Assembly (NCBI RefSeq): GCF_001449115.1
Contig: NZ_LAIJ01000009.1
Location: 1,494,114-1,558,113 of the forward strand
Direction of reading: 5' to 3'
Source of the DNA: Occallatibacter gabretensis
Lineage (GTDB): Bacteria > Acidobacteriota > Terriglobia > Terriglobales > Acidobacteriaceae
Length of the DNA: 64,000 bases
The translations under genes were made by a program, and so were the position numbers. The notes under the pieces are model-generated. The model searched no databases. It worked only from the letters and a program-made list of their open reading frames with translations, and was not told the origin of the DNA. How positions within the stretch are numbered: position 1 is the stretch's first letter; every line of letters begins with the position of its first letter. This document shows, in pieces, positions 15,422 through 24,307 of the stretch.

Positions 15422-16288
15422 TCAGGCTCCGCGCCGCAGCAGCACATCCACCGGCAGCACGGCATTCATCGATCCAGAGCGAAACCCCGCAGCATCCAGC
15501 GTCACATACTGAAAGCCAACCGCCTTCAGCTCCGCTGTTATGCGGTCCAGCATCGCCATATCCAACGCCTGCGGCATCTCCGTTCGCGCTACTTCCACCC
15601 GCGCCAGCGGCCCATGGTGCCGCACGCGAAACTCACGAAAGCCAAGCCCGCGCATCGCGTCTTCGCCGCGCTCCACCTGCTCCAGCACCTCGCGCGTCAC
15701 AGGCCGTCCATACTCCACGCGAGAAGACAGGCACGGCGCAGCCGGCCGGTCCCACAGCGTATAGCCCGCCGCCTTGGCAAACGCCCTCACTTCCAGCTTG
15801 CTCAAACTCGCATCGGCCAGCGGAGCCAGCACGGCATGCTCTTCCGCCGCCCTTTGCCCAGGCCGAAAATCCCGCGTGTCATCCGAATTCATGCCATAAG
15901 CGATATTCGTAAAGCCTAGCTCGCGCCCCAGCGTCTCCATACCCGCAAACAGCTCCGTCTTGCAGTGAAAGCACCGGTTCGCATCATTGCGTTGATATTC
16001 AACTTTTTCAAGTTCTTCAGTCTGAATAATCTTCAGCGGCATCCCAATCGTCTGCGCAAACGCCACAGCCTGCTCCAGATCGCGTCGCGCCAGGCTCGGG
16101 GAATCAGCCAGCACCGCAATCATCCGCTCGCCAAGAACCCTGTGCGCCGTAGCCGCGAGAAATGCCGAATCGACGCCGCCGGAATAGGCCACCATCACAG
16201 AGTTCAGCTCGCGGAGCTGAGCCTCCAGCGCGCGCAGCTTCTGTATTGAGCCGTGCTCGGCAACCTGCTCGTGTGCTGCCTCAATCAT
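15422..16288 (-). CDS. larE: ATP-dependent sulfur transferase LarE, three-cysteine type
   Basis: Start at 16288 (MIEAAHEQ) is chosen to fit the family; the frame opens earlier. The 288-residue product has the PP-loop AYSGGVDSAF, a CFHCK motif, and PCLSSR. LarE adenylates and then sulfurates the pincer dinucleotide. Some LarE proteins sacrifice one cysteine, whereas others hold a 4Fe-4S cluster on three cysteines and transfer a bound sulfide. The CxxC plus the later Cys seen here fit the cluster type. It is the first gene of the lar set, 37 bases ahead of larC. No lactate racemase gene larA lies in the window. Confidence 0.93.
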   Translation of the reverse strand: MIEAAHEQVAEHGSIQKLRALEAQLRELNSVMVAYSGGVDSAFLAATAHRVLGERMIAVLADSPSLARRDLEQAVAFAQTIGMPLKIIQTEELEKVEYQRNDANRCFHCKTELFAGMETLGRELGFTNIAYGMNSDDTRDFRPGQRAAEEHAVLAPLADASLSKLEVRAFAKAAGYTLWDRPAAPCLSSRVEYGRPVTREVLEQVERGEDAMRGLGFREFRVRHHGPLARVEVARTEMPQALDMAMLDRITAELKAVGFQYVTLDAAGFRSGSMNAVLPVDVLLRRGA

Positions 16289-16326
16289 GCGGCGATTATA
16301 CTCGCGATCATATTCACAAGATTTGC

Positions 16327-16361
16327 GCCGAAGGCGCCGATGCCTGGACGGCAAGTCCCTA
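16327..16361 (-). repeat. Stop-codon repeat (family E), copy 3
   Basis: On the minus strand TAGGGACTTGCCGTCCAGGC overlaps the stop of the Wzi-like gene, followed by a GGCGCC-TTC-GGCGC hairpin. The core is one base different from copies 1 and 4. Confidence 0.65.
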
Positions 16362-18221
16362 GAAACTCGTCCGCCGGCTCGGATACCACGTCAGCTGAAC
16401 ACTGGTGTTCGTCACCGTCTGCTTGTTCTGCAGATAAATCGGCGCAAGATAGTGCTCGAACGTAAAATTCCCATTGATCTCGAAATCCTTGCCGATGCGC
16501 TTCACCATCTGGAACCCAACATCATCCAGCGTCGTGCCGTACTGCGTGGAGTTGGGAATCGCAATAAAGTCCTTCGCAACCTTCTGCCGCCGGTAGTTCA
16601 GCTGCAGCCACTCATTGCCACTCAGATGGTAGGTAAGCCACGCCTGTCCGCCCTTACCCTCGCGGCCCACCCAGTCGCCAAAGATCTGTCCCTGGTTGGT
16701 ATAGCCCTGCCGCTGGACCGCTTCAAAGTACATAAACCTTCCGAAATTGCTGCTGCCCACCGGCGGATCGGTGTACACGCCCTCAGTGCGAAGATCCAGA
16801 CGCGGCGCACCCGGCACATGCGAGAGATACAATCCCGATCGCCAAGCCGCGCGCCGTGGCGCATCAATCGGCGACACATCGTCATGCACCTCGCCGTCCG
16901 CATACAGCGTTAGCCAGTTCCGCATGTAAGGCAGGCGATAGGAAAAGTCGAACTGGCCAAAGCGTGCGCCTGGGTCATCACGACCATCCTTCTCCACGGC
17001 AGTTACATTATGAAAGCTGAAGAAGCTCTTCAGAAAGCTATGAATCGTGATCGGTACATGGCCCTGGCCGCCCCAGATCACCGTTCGCGAAAAGCCGAAT
17101 TCCAGGTTTTCCGTCGGCCGCATGCTGACCTTCTCAACATGCACCCACGGATCGCCAGGCGTCGTCACGTTGGGTTGTGCCCCTGGATTTCCCATGTAAT
17201 TTACGTTCGGAATGTACGTATGTCCCCGCAGCCCACCCACCAGAAACTCATAGCGAAATGGCCCCGTCAGCCGCGAGAGCAGCGGAATCCGCAGCGGTTC
17301 CACGCGGTTGATCTGAAACCCATAAATGTTTTCAGCATTATTCGAGTAAGCAAAGGAACCGCCCTGCGCCGGGCCCAGCCATTGGTCGTGCTTGCCGAAG
17401 GAGATCTCATGATTCCACACATTCGCGGAGATCACGGCCTCCTGGATGCGCCCATGAGATATGTAATTAATCTCTCCCATCGGAATCGTGGCCTGGTTGT
17501 AATACACATTGCCCGTGTTCTGCCCGTATGTGCCGTCAATAGACGCCAGTATCTCCGCCAGTGAGGTCGAGTATCCAGCCGCAGAAGGTGCCTGCTCAAA
17601 CTCTCCGCGCACATACAGTGAAAAACGCCCCGCGGTCGCGTATCCGCTCATTCCGATGTAGCTATTGAAGCCCGACTCATACGGCCGGCCATAATCGTTA
17701 ATGATGCTCGATCCCAGGTGGTAGCTGTCACGCAGCGGCGTGCCCGTCATGCCGCGCAGCGTCGTATAGACTGACTCAATCCGCGCCTGTCCCTTCAACG
17801 CACTGCAAGGCCCCGCAATGTCATACCGCAGCTCATGCAGCAGCGAGTCGTAAATCTCCTGCGCCTGGTCGCCCTCTGGTGTGCCTTGTCCATCGTCAAT
17901 GCGATCCGCCATATTCTCCAGCATGTGGGCCACACTCGTGCGCGTCCACGGCCGCATTCCCAGGAACACCGCGTCCACGTATCCCAGGGAATAAAGACGG
18001 TAGATGGCCGGATAAACCCAGCTGTCCACCGGTATGTAAGGAGACCCCATCCCGGATATCTGGCACTGGGCTGCGGGAACAGCCTGGCCGTCAAGACCTG
18101 CTTCGGGCTCTGCAGCGGGCGCAAGCCCCGCAGCCATCAGGCCTGCCGAGGTTCCGAAAAAAACAGCTGCAAATGTAACGATCGTACGCAGCCTCTTGGC
18201 CGCGACAGGTCTCGTCTTCAT
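16359..18221 (-). CDS. Wzi-like outer-membrane beta-barrel (capsule assembly family)
   Basis: ATG at 18221 follows GAGTGAGG; a GTG at 18230 is also in frame. The 620-residue product has a signal peptide, a short helical domain (about residues 55-130, with YIPVDSWVYPAIYRLYSLGY), and then a long series of aromatic amphipathic strands ending in SFEHYLAP-type and VQLTWYPSRRTSF, a usual barrel end. This matches the Wzi capsule-assembly family (PF14052), which fixes surface polysaccharide at the outer membrane. It lies upstream of and divergent from UDP-glucose dehydrogenase, which makes a sugar precursor for such polymers. Confidence 0.85.
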   Translation of the reverse strand: MKTRPVAAKRLRTIVTFAAVFFGTSAGLMAAGLAPAAEPEAGLDGQAVPAAQCQISGMGSPYIPVDSWVYPAIYRLYSLGYVDAVFLGMRPWTRTSVAHMLENMADRIDDGQGTPEGDQAQEIYDSLLHELRYDIAGPCSALKGQARIESVYTTLRGMTGTPLRDSYHLGSSIINDYGRPYESGFNSYIGMSGYATAGRFSLYVRGEFEQAPSAAGYSTSLAEILASIDGTYGQNTGNVYYNQATIPMGEINYISHGRIQEAVISANVWNHEISFGKHDQWLGPAQGGSFAYSNNAENIYGFQINRVEPLRIPLLSRLTGPFRYEFLVGGLRGHTYIPNVNYMGNPGAQPNVTTPGDPWVHVEKVSMRPTENLEFGFSRTVIWGGQGHVPITIHSFLKSFFSFHNVTAVEKDGRDDPGARFGQFDFSYRLPYMRNWLTLYADGEVHDDVSPIDAPRRAAWRSGLYLSHVPGAPRLDLRTEGVYTDPPVGSSNFGRFMYFEAVQRQGYTNQGQIFGDWVGREGKGGQAWLTYHLSGNEWLQLNYRRQKVAKDFIAIPNSTQYGTTLDDVGFQMVKRIGKDFEINGNFTFEHYLAPIYLQNKQTVTNTSVQLTWYPSRRTSF

Positions 18222-18475
18222 ATTCCTCACTCTACCATTGCAAGTGCGGCTGTTTTATGCCGCAAAGACATAGATATACGTACTGTCATAAGCCCTTAAT
18301 CTGCGGCTCCGGTTACGCTGGTTACAGCGCAGTTAAGACTTAGACGCGGCGAAAAATCCACAAATACCCTATAATTCAAGAAGCCGGTATAAAGCTTCAC
18401 TTCCATCATTTCATACGATTAGATTCATTTCCATCCCGCCGCGCTCCCGCGAGCAAAGATAGGAGAACCCTCAAT
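18222..18475. promoter_or_regulatory. Divergent promoter region wzi-like / ugd
   Basis: This 254-bp gap is AT-richer than its flanks and must hold promoters for both directions. A possible minus-10 for ugd, TATAATTC, lies at 18370-18377 in CCCTATAATTCAAG. I cannot place a convincing minus-35 or operator. Confidence 0.4.
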
Positions 18476-19891
18476 ATGTCGACACCAGTGTCGATTTGCG
18501 TGATCGGATCCGGGTATGTAGGACTCGTTGCCGCAGTTTGCTTTGCTGAAATGGGCCACCAGGTCATCTGTGTGGACAACGATAAGACCAAGGTCGAAAC
18601 GCTGCGCTCCGGCGGCGTGCCCATTTACGAGGAGCACCTGCCTGAGCTGCTCGGCAAGCATCTGGGACGTGGAGTCGAATTCACAACCGACCTCGCCGGT
18701 GCGGTTGAGAAGTGCGCGGCCATCTTTATCGCCGTCGGCACACCGCAAGGCGATACCGGCGCGGCCGATCTCTCCTATGTCGAAGCGGTAGTCTCTGAAA
18801 TTGCCCGCTCTGTCACCGATTACAAGGTGATCGTTGAAAAAAGCACCGTGCCGGTCTACACCAATGAGTGGGTGCGTCGCGTGCTCAACCGCCATGGCGT
18901 CGACGCCGCACACTTCGATGTAGTCTCGAACCCCGAGTTTCTGCGCGAAGGCACCGCCATCATCGACTTCCTGCATCCGGACCGCATCGTTGTCGGTGCG
19001 GGCACGGAGCGCGCCGCGCAGCTTCTGCAGCGCATCTATGCTCCGCTCACCAGCGGCACCTACTACGATCAGTCTGGCGCGCTTCCCGGCGTCTGCTCAG
19101 CCGCGCAACCGGCTCGCATCCTCGTTACCTCGGCGCAAAGCGCGGAGATCATCAAGCACGCCTCCAACGCATTTCTTGCGCTCAAAATCTCCTTTATCAA
19201 CGCCGTCGCGAACCTCGCTGAGACCGTCGATGCCGATATTGAAGATATTGCCGCTGGCATCGGTCTTGACAGCCGCATCGGTCCTAAGTTCCTTCGCGCC
19301 GGCATTGGCTACGGCGGTTCCTGCTTCCCCAAGGATGTCGCTGCCTTCCACTACGTCGCGCAGCAGCAGGGCCTCAACTTCCAGCTGCTTGAAGAGGTGC
19401 GCCGCATCAACGACGCGCAGCGCGACGTCTTCTTCAACAAGGTCCGCTCATCGCTTTGGACCCTCCGCGGCAAGCGCATCGCAGCTCTCGGCCTGGCCTT
19501 CAAGGGCGATACCGATGACATCCGCGAGTCTCCCGCCATCGACACTATCAAGCGTCTCGTCGAAGCCGGCGCAACCGTCGTCGCCCACGACCCCGCAGCC
19601 ATTGATCGTGCCAAGGCTGTCCTGCCGCCCTCAGACAAGCTCATCTATTCGAGCGATCTTTACGAAACAGCGCAGAACGCGGACGCCCTGCTCATCCTCA
19701 CGGATTGGAAGGAATACTCCAAACTCGACCTGCCGCGTCTCAACCGCGCCCTGCGCTTCCCCATCATCATCGACGGCCGCAACCTCTACAAGCCGGAAGA
19801 GATGTCCGATCAGGGCTTTACCTACGTCAGCATCGGTCGTCCCGCCACATACAACGCACAGCAGGGCAAGCCGAAAAAGCTGGTGCTGTAG
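18476..19891 (+). CDS. ugd: UDP-glucose 6-dehydrogenase
   Basis: The 471-residue enzyme oxidises UDP-glucose to UDP-glucuronate with two NAD, a precursor for exopolysaccharide. Seen are the Rossmann motif VIGSGYVGLVAA at residues 8-19, the hinge region with FINAVANLAE, the catalytic cysteine in GYGGSCFPKD (C281 or near) and the C-terminal LAFKGDTDDIRESP. AGGAG lies ten bases before the ATG. Length is slightly over the usual 430-450 because of a small insertion before the catalytic region (SGALPGVCSAAQP). It faces away from the Wzi-like gene, and both suit surface polysaccharide production. Confidence 0.95.
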   Translation: MSTPVSICVIGSGYVGLVAAVCFAEMGHQVICVDNDKTKVETLRSGGVPIYEEHLPELLGKHLGRGVEFTTDLAGAVEKCAAIFIAVGTPQGDTGAADLSYVEAVVSEIARSVTDYKVIVEKSTVPVYTNEWVRRVLNRHGVDAAHFDVVSNPEFLREGTAIIDFLHPDRIVVGAGTERAAQLLQRIYAPLTSGTYYDQSGALPGVCSAAQPARILVTSAQSAEIIKHASNAFLALKISFINAVANLAETVDADIEDIAAGIGLDSRIGPKFLRAGIGYGGSCFPKDVAAFHYVAQQQGLNFQLLEEVRRINDAQRDVFFNKVRSSLWTLRGKRIAALGLAFKGDTDDIRESPAIDTIKRLVEAGATVVAHDPAAIDRAKAVLPPSDKLIYSSDLYETAQNADALLILTDWKEYSKLDLPRLNRALRFPIIIDGRNLYKPEEMSDQGFTYVSIGRPATYNAQQGKPKKLVL

Positions 19892-19932
19892 TAGTCGTAG
19901 CCGCCGCGCAGGAAAAGTAGTATCCTGCCGGC

Positions 19933-20379
19933 ATGATTCGCCTCGCCCTTCTGCTCGCACTCGCTTTGCCGGCCTCCGCCGGCAATGACCTCACAGCGCT
20001 ACGCGAGCAGTGGGCGCATAATTTGCATGACAAGCGCGTAGAAGCCTCCATCGCGCAATATGCGCCAGAAGCCGATTTCCATGACCCAAGTGGAGTCGTT
20101 ACGCACGGCACAGCCGCTCTACGCCTGCTCTTTCAAACCATAACGGACACATTCGACAGCGACATCACCTTTCTCGATCATCGCTCTGAGACCTCTGGCA
20201 ATCTCGCCTACGATGCCGGAATCTATCAGGAAACTCTGGTCAAACGCGCAACGGGCCAAAAGCAGCAACTGCATGGCACCTACCTAACCGTCTATCGAAA
20301 AAATGCGGAAGGCCGCTGGCTGATCGTCCAGCAAATGTGGACCGTCGCCCCTGCCGATACAAATCCGCCTGTCCGGTAA
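19933..20379 (+). CDS. Exported SnoaL/NTF2-like protein
   Basis: The 148-residue product has a short signal peptide (LALLLALALPASA) and then the cone-shaped SnoaL or DUF4440 pattern: LREQWAHNLHDKRVEASIAQYAPEA, a beta sheet with LTVYRKN and a final WLIVQQMWT strand. Such domains bind or act on small hydrophobic molecules; the exported stand-alone forms have no known activity. It starts 41 bases after ugd and may be read through from it. Confidence 0.8.
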   Translation: MIRLALLLALALPASAGNDLTALREQWAHNLHDKRVEASIAQYAPEADFHDPSGVVTHGTAALRLLFQTITDTFDSDITFLDHRSETSGNLAYDAGIYQETLVKRATGQKQQLHGTYLTVYRKNAEGRWLIVQQMWTVAPADTNPPVR

Positions 20380-20432
20380 TACAATCTCTCCCTGCGCACG
20401 AAACTCTGCATCTCACGGCATGGGAGAAGGTT

Positions 20433-20738
20433 ATGAAGACAACTGGTCGTTTGTTTATCGCGGCCGTGGCTCTGCTTACAGGTGGCTTGTGGACCCTGTT
20501 GAGCTACTGTAACGGCGCCACCAGTTTTAATTTCGGCTGGCCGGCAGACGGTTCCAAGCTCAGCGTCAACATCACCACCATAGGAACTGCCGTGTGGGTC
20601 GGCCTTCCGCTCATCCTCGTCGGAGTGATCGTGCTGGCCATCGCATTCGTTGCGGCGATCGTGATCCAGTTCATGCCCACCCACAGACACGATTACGAAG
20701 AGACTGAATCCGTTCGCCTGATTCCGCTCGACGAATAG
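20433..20738 (+). CDS. Small two-helix membrane protein
   Basis: ATG at 20433 has GGGAGAAGG just upstream. The 101-residue product has a hydrophobic N-terminal helix (about 5-25), a loop with NFGWPADGS, and a second helix (about 48-76) before a charged tail with HRHDYEE. No recognised family. It follows the SnoaL-like gene and converges on the kinase-like gene with only 7 bases between the stops. Confidence 0.75.
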   Translation: MKTTGRLFIAAVALLTGGLWTLLSYCNGATSFNFGWPADGSKLSVNITTIGTAVWVGLPLILVGVIVLAIAFVAAIVIQFMPTHRHDYEETESVRLIPLDE

Positions 20739-20745
20739 CCGCGCA

Positions 20746-21279
20746 TCACGCCAGCTTGAATGCTCGCGCAATCGCCCGCGCCGTCTCTGCCGGAGTGCAT
20801 GTGCTCGTATCCACCGTAATCTTTGGCGTCGGCATCACCAGCACATCAAAACTCCGCGCCGCATGCATCTCCTCAAACAGCTCCACCGATGCCAGCTTGC
20901 CGTACTCCCGCCGCGACGGCTCCGCAATGCGCCGCCGGATCTCATCCAGCGGACAAACCAGCTCAGCAAACTCCACCGTCCCGCCCTCGCCCTGAACGGT
21001 CTCGACAAGTGTTGGAATAAATGTAGCCCGCACCGTCGCCTCAGGCGCAAAGGTAAAGATCAGCCCCGGCTGCTTCGCTCGCGCCGCCTCGCGGAAGAAC
21101 GAAAGCCATATCTCCTCGCGCAGCTCCACAAACGGCGCGCTTCCAAATTCAAAGGTCGAAAGCAGCAAATCCACCACAAGGTGGTTATGAAACAGCGGCA
21201 GGCCCGTAATCGCCTTCAATTCCTGTGCCACAGTCAGCTTGCCCGCCGCCGGCATCCCATACAGAACAATCAGCCGCAT
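20746..21279 (-). CDS. P-loop kinase-like AAA protein
   Basis: The 177-residue product begins with a Walker A motif GMPAAGKLT at about residues 8-16 directly after strand one, then FHNHLVVDLL and later LVCPLDEIRRRI, the plan of shikimate/adenylate-type small kinases (AAA_18 or AAA_33-like). The substrate is unknown; related stand-alone proteins are called chloramphenicol phosphotransferase-like or shikimate kinase-like without proof. It is translated just after the S9 peptidase gene, five bases from its stop, so they share a transcript. Confidence 0.8.
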   Translation of the reverse strand: MRLIVLYGMPAAGKLTVAQELKAITGLPLFHNHLVVDLLLSTFEFGSAPFVELREEIWLSFFREAARAKQPGLIFTFAPEATVRATFIPTLVETVQGEGGTVEFAELVCPLDEIRRRIAEPSRREYGKLASVELFEEMHAARSFDVLVMPTPKITVDTSTCTPAETARAIARAFKLA

Positions 21280-21284
21280 CTTCG

Positions 21285-23354
21285 CTACTTCTTCCTGTCC
21301 GCCGCGCTCGCCTTATCCGGCTGCAGATACTTGTCCCACCATCCCAGCCACCGCTCATAGCGGTCCTTGATAAAGCTCGGCTTGGTGAATCCATGAAACT
21401 GCCCCGGATACACCACCAGCTCTGTCGGCACGCCCAATGACTTCAGAGTCTGGTACATCTGCTCGCCGCCCAGCAGCGGCACATTCATGTCACTCGTGCC
21501 GCCCATAAACATCGTCGGCGTATGAATCCGCTTGCCCGCTTCCAGAAACGGATAGCTGATCTTCTCGTACAGCTTCAGGTTCTCCCACGGCTTTCCGATC
21601 TCGTTGTCATATTGCAGGATGTACTGATCCACGCCATAGAACGAGAGCGCAAACGCCGTCCCGGCCCCGCTGATCGCGCACTGGAAGCGCGTATCGCTGG
21701 CAATCATGTAGTCCGTCAGAATGCCGCCATAGCTCCATCCCGTCACGCACATCTTTTTCGGGTCCGCCACACCCAGCGCAATCGCCTTATCCACGCCGGC
21801 CTTGATATCCAGCACTTCCTTGTTGCCCCAGTCGGCAGAAATCGCAGCGGAATACGCCTGCCCGCGCCCACTCGATCCGCGGTAATTCACATTCAGCTCG
21901 GCATAACCCTTCGTTGCCAGCCACTGCCGCTGAAAATCAAAGCTGTGCGCATCCTGGCCGTTTGGCCCGCCGTGAATAAACAGGATCATCGGCACTGCCG
22001 TACCGGCCTTCCAATCCGCAGGCTTCGTAATCAGCCCATGCGCGTCGTTTCCATCAGAAGCCTTGAACTCAATATCCTCCGTCGGAACTAAATTCAGCTC
22101 CGCCATCAGCGCTTCGTTGTTGTGGGTCAGCTTCCGCAGCGCTCCGTTTTCAAAGGCATATAACTCAGTCGGCGTTGCATCGTCCGTGTACGACACTACT
22201 GTGTGCCCACCAGCCGTCTCCCAACCTGTCACCACACCCTTCACATCCAGCAGCTTCTTCGTGCCCGGCCCATCCAGTTCCACCTGCGCCGGATACTCAT
22301 AGCGGTCATCATTCACCAGGTAGCTCAGCGTCCCATCCGCTGCCCACCGCGGCGCGCTCACCGCCCTATCCAGCTTCGTCGCCGGATAGCTCACCTTTCC
22401 ATCCAGCGTCACCACCGCTGGCTTTGACTGCGAATACTCCAGCAGCTTCAGCTCCGCACCTTCCTGAAACGCAATCGACTTCGAATCCGGGCTCCACGCA
22501 ATCCGCCCGCCATCCGGACCCTTCCAATCCGTCAGCTTCTTCGCCGCCGAACCCGCCTTCGGCGCCACCACAAACACATCCGTATTGGTGCTGCGATCCG
22601 GGTCCGCATCATGGTTGCTCACATATGCAATCCATTGCCCATCCGGCGAAAAAACCGCACCTTCCTCATTCACGTTCTTGTCCGTGGTCAGCTTCTCCGC
22701 CTTCTTCGTCGTCAGATCCCAGAGATACAGCGCATCCCACTGGTCGTTGTGAATGTACCCCTCCACATCTTCCTTGAAGTGATAGCGATCCACCACAATT
22801 GGCTGCGGCTTCGCAGGTTTGCCCTCTTCCGCATCCGGTTCGCTCTTGGGATGCAGCGTCAGCAGCAGCTTCTTGCCATCCGGAGCCCACACATACCCGG
22901 AAATCTCCATGTCTTTCCCATCGACGCTCTTCACATCGGTCAGCTGCTGCGGCTCACCGCCACGCCGGTCCATCACCCACACCTGGCTGCCCTTCGCTGA
23001 AGTGGCCGTAGGCCCGGGTCGCGAAGACAGAAAGCTGATGTACTTCCCATCCGCCGAAAATTTCGCATTGCCCGCGCCTTCCTTGCCATAGGTCAGCTGT
23101 ATCCGCTCTGACCCATCCCACTTCACCATCCACAGGTGGCTCTCGTTCTTGTCTTCCTTGAAATCCGTCTTGCTCACGGAATAGAGAAGCCACTCCCCAT
23201 CCGGAGACAGAGCCGCCCCACCCACGCGCTCAAGTTTTCCCACGTCCTCGAGCGTGATCGCACGCTTTTTCGGCGCGTCTTGGGCAAAGGAAAAGACAAG
23301 ACCGGCAGAACACACGGCCACGCAGGCAGCAAGTTTTCGCAGAAATAAAAGCAT
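21285..23354 (-). CDS. S9 (prolyl oligopeptidase) family serine peptidase
   Basis: Starting at 23354 leaves a clean signal peptide (MLLFLRKLAACVAVC then SFAQD); the frame also has an ATG at 23381. The 689-residue product has an N-terminal beta-propeller of TolB/WD40-like units (GGAALSPDGEWLLYSVS, AVFSPDGQWIAYVSN, GRIAWSPDSKSIAF) and a C-terminal alpha/beta hydrolase with the serine nucleophile in GWSYGG, Asp in GGTSDMNVP and His in GQFHGF. It would cleave peptides in the periplasm. Enzymes of this type are abundant in Acidobacteria; a second one lies at 30508. Confidence 0.92.
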   Translation of the reverse strand: MLLFLRKLAACVAVCSAGLVFSFAQDAPKKRAITLEDVGKLERVGGAALSPDGEWLLYSVSKTDFKEDKNESHLWMVKWDGSERIQLTYGKEGAGNAKFSADGKYISFLSSRPGPTATSAKGSQVWVMDRRGGEPQQLTDVKSVDGKDMEISGYVWAPDGKKLLLTLHPKSEPDAEEGKPAKPQPIVVDRYHFKEDVEGYIHNDQWDALYLWDLTTKKAEKLTTDKNVNEEGAVFSPDGQWIAYVSNHDADPDRSTNTDVFVVAPKAGSAAKKLTDWKGPDGGRIAWSPDSKSIAFQEGAELKLLEYSQSKPAVVTLDGKVSYPATKLDRAVSAPRWAADGTLSYLVNDDRYEYPAQVELDGPGTKKLLDVKGVVTGWETAGGHTVVSYTDDATPTELYAFENGALRKLTHNNEALMAELNLVPTEDIEFKASDGNDAHGLITKPADWKAGTAVPMILFIHGGPNGQDAHSFDFQRQWLATKGYAELNVNYRGSSGRGQAYSAAISADWGNKEVLDIKAGVDKAIALGVADPKKMCVTGWSYGGILTDYMIASDTRFQCAISGAGTAFALSFYGVDQYILQYDNEIGKPWENLKLYEKISYPFLEAGKRIHTPTMFMGGTSDMNVPLLGGEQMYQTLKSLGVPTELVVYPGQFHGFTKPSFIKDRYERWLGWWDKYLQPDKASAADRKK

Positions 23355-23454
23355 GGGCAGAAGAGTAACATCCGCGCGCATAAGGGCGCATAAAAATGTA
23401 GATCAGGATGTACGATTTCTTAGTCTGAACTGTTGTGAAAGGGCATAGCTTCAA

Positions 23455-23814
23455 CTACCTGAGCCGCGCCCGCACCTCAGGCCGAATCAAATACAGAAAG
23501 AACACCAGGTTCAGAAACCCCTGCACCACCGCCGCAGCCTGCTGCTGCTGCGAGAAGACCCAGAAGTTATACCCCATCAGCAGAAACACCGCGGCCAGCG
23601 CCAGCACCCACGCCCAGCGAAACCCGACAATCAGCCCGCCGCTCGCCGCAATAAACGCTGCCGAAAAAATCAGAAAGCCCCACGGATAGTGCCCGCCGTT
23701 TACTACGCCAACCACAATCGTTCCGGCAATCAGCATCAGGTATAGGGCAATCGCCGCCACACCGGGCATCGGCATCTCGCGCTTCTGTTCGCGTTGGGGG
23801 CTCGGCTCTGTCAT
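23455..23814 (-). CDS. Small four-helix membrane protein
   Basis: The 119-residue product has about four transmembrane helices with short loops (ALYLMLIAGTIVVGVV, WGFLIFSAAFIAASGG, WVLALAAVFLLMGYNFW, FLNLVFFLYLI). It resembles generic DUF-type inner-membrane proteins; no family is certain. Its start overlaps the stop of the cytochrome gene upstream by four bases (ATGA), so the two are translationally coupled. Confidence 0.8.
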   Translation of the reverse strand: MTEPSPQREQKREMPMPGVAAIALYLMLIAGTIVVGVVNGGHYPWGFLIFSAAFIAASGGLIVGFRWAWVLALAAVFLLMGYNFWVFSQQQQAAAVVQGFLNLVFFLYLIRPEVRARLR

Positions 23815-24161
23815 AACGTATGTAGATAAGCCAACAAATCGTGCAGCTCGCCATCGCTCAACGCCGCCGCCGGCATCATCCCTCGCCCATGCAGAATCGT
23901 TGCCGTCAGCCGCTCATCCGTCGGCGGCGCGCCGCTCGGCATCGCCTTCACCTTCGTAATTGCCTGTAGCCCCGGCCCCTGCTTGGCCTGCGTCGTCGTT
24001 GGATTATGGCACCGCGTGCAATTCACTTGAAAAATCTCTGCGCCACGCGCCTCGCTTGCAGTCCACTCTGAGGCCGGCTTCGAAGGAGGCAGATCATGGC
24101 ATCCCGCAGCCAACAGTCCCGCAGCAAAAGCAAACCCACCAGCAATCAATCTCAAGCCCAT
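23811..24161 (-). CDS. Monohaem cytochrome c lipoprotein
   Basis: ATG at 24161 gives a lipoprotein signal with AAGC as the lipobox; the frame opens at 24185. The 116-residue mature part has a single haem motif CTRCH and a distal methionine in GRGMMPAAALSDGE, the class I cytochrome c pattern, ending in DLLAYLHTL. It would carry electrons while anchored to a membrane in the periplasm. It is coupled to the small membrane protein downstream. Confidence 0.88.
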   Translation of the reverse strand: MGLRLIAGGFAFAAGLLAAGCHDLPPSKPASEWTASEARGAEIFQVNCTRCHNPTTTQAKQGPGLQAITKVKAMPSGAPPTDERLTATILHGRGMMPAAALSDGELHDLLAYLHTL

Positions 24162-24201
24162 TCTCTCTTGATGATACAAGTGCACAATGCAGAATAAAAC
24201 G

Positions 24202-24279
24202 TGTCATCCTGAGCGAACGGGGCCCCAGACGTTTTCTTCAGCGCGGGGGTGATGAGTCGAAGGACCTGCTTTGGCTTTT
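24202..24279 (+). repeat. Family D repeat, copy 1
   Basis: Opens with GTCATCCTGAGCGAACG and closes with GTCGAAGGACCTGC around a variable middle (GGGGCC, TTTTCTTC). The same ends recur at 29728-29787 and, more worn, at 29930-29975. The short CTGATCTCT direct repeats that follow reach the stop of the carboxypeptidase gene. Confidence 0.7.
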
Positions 24280-24307
24280 CTGATCTCTGATCTCTGAACC
24301 CTGATCT

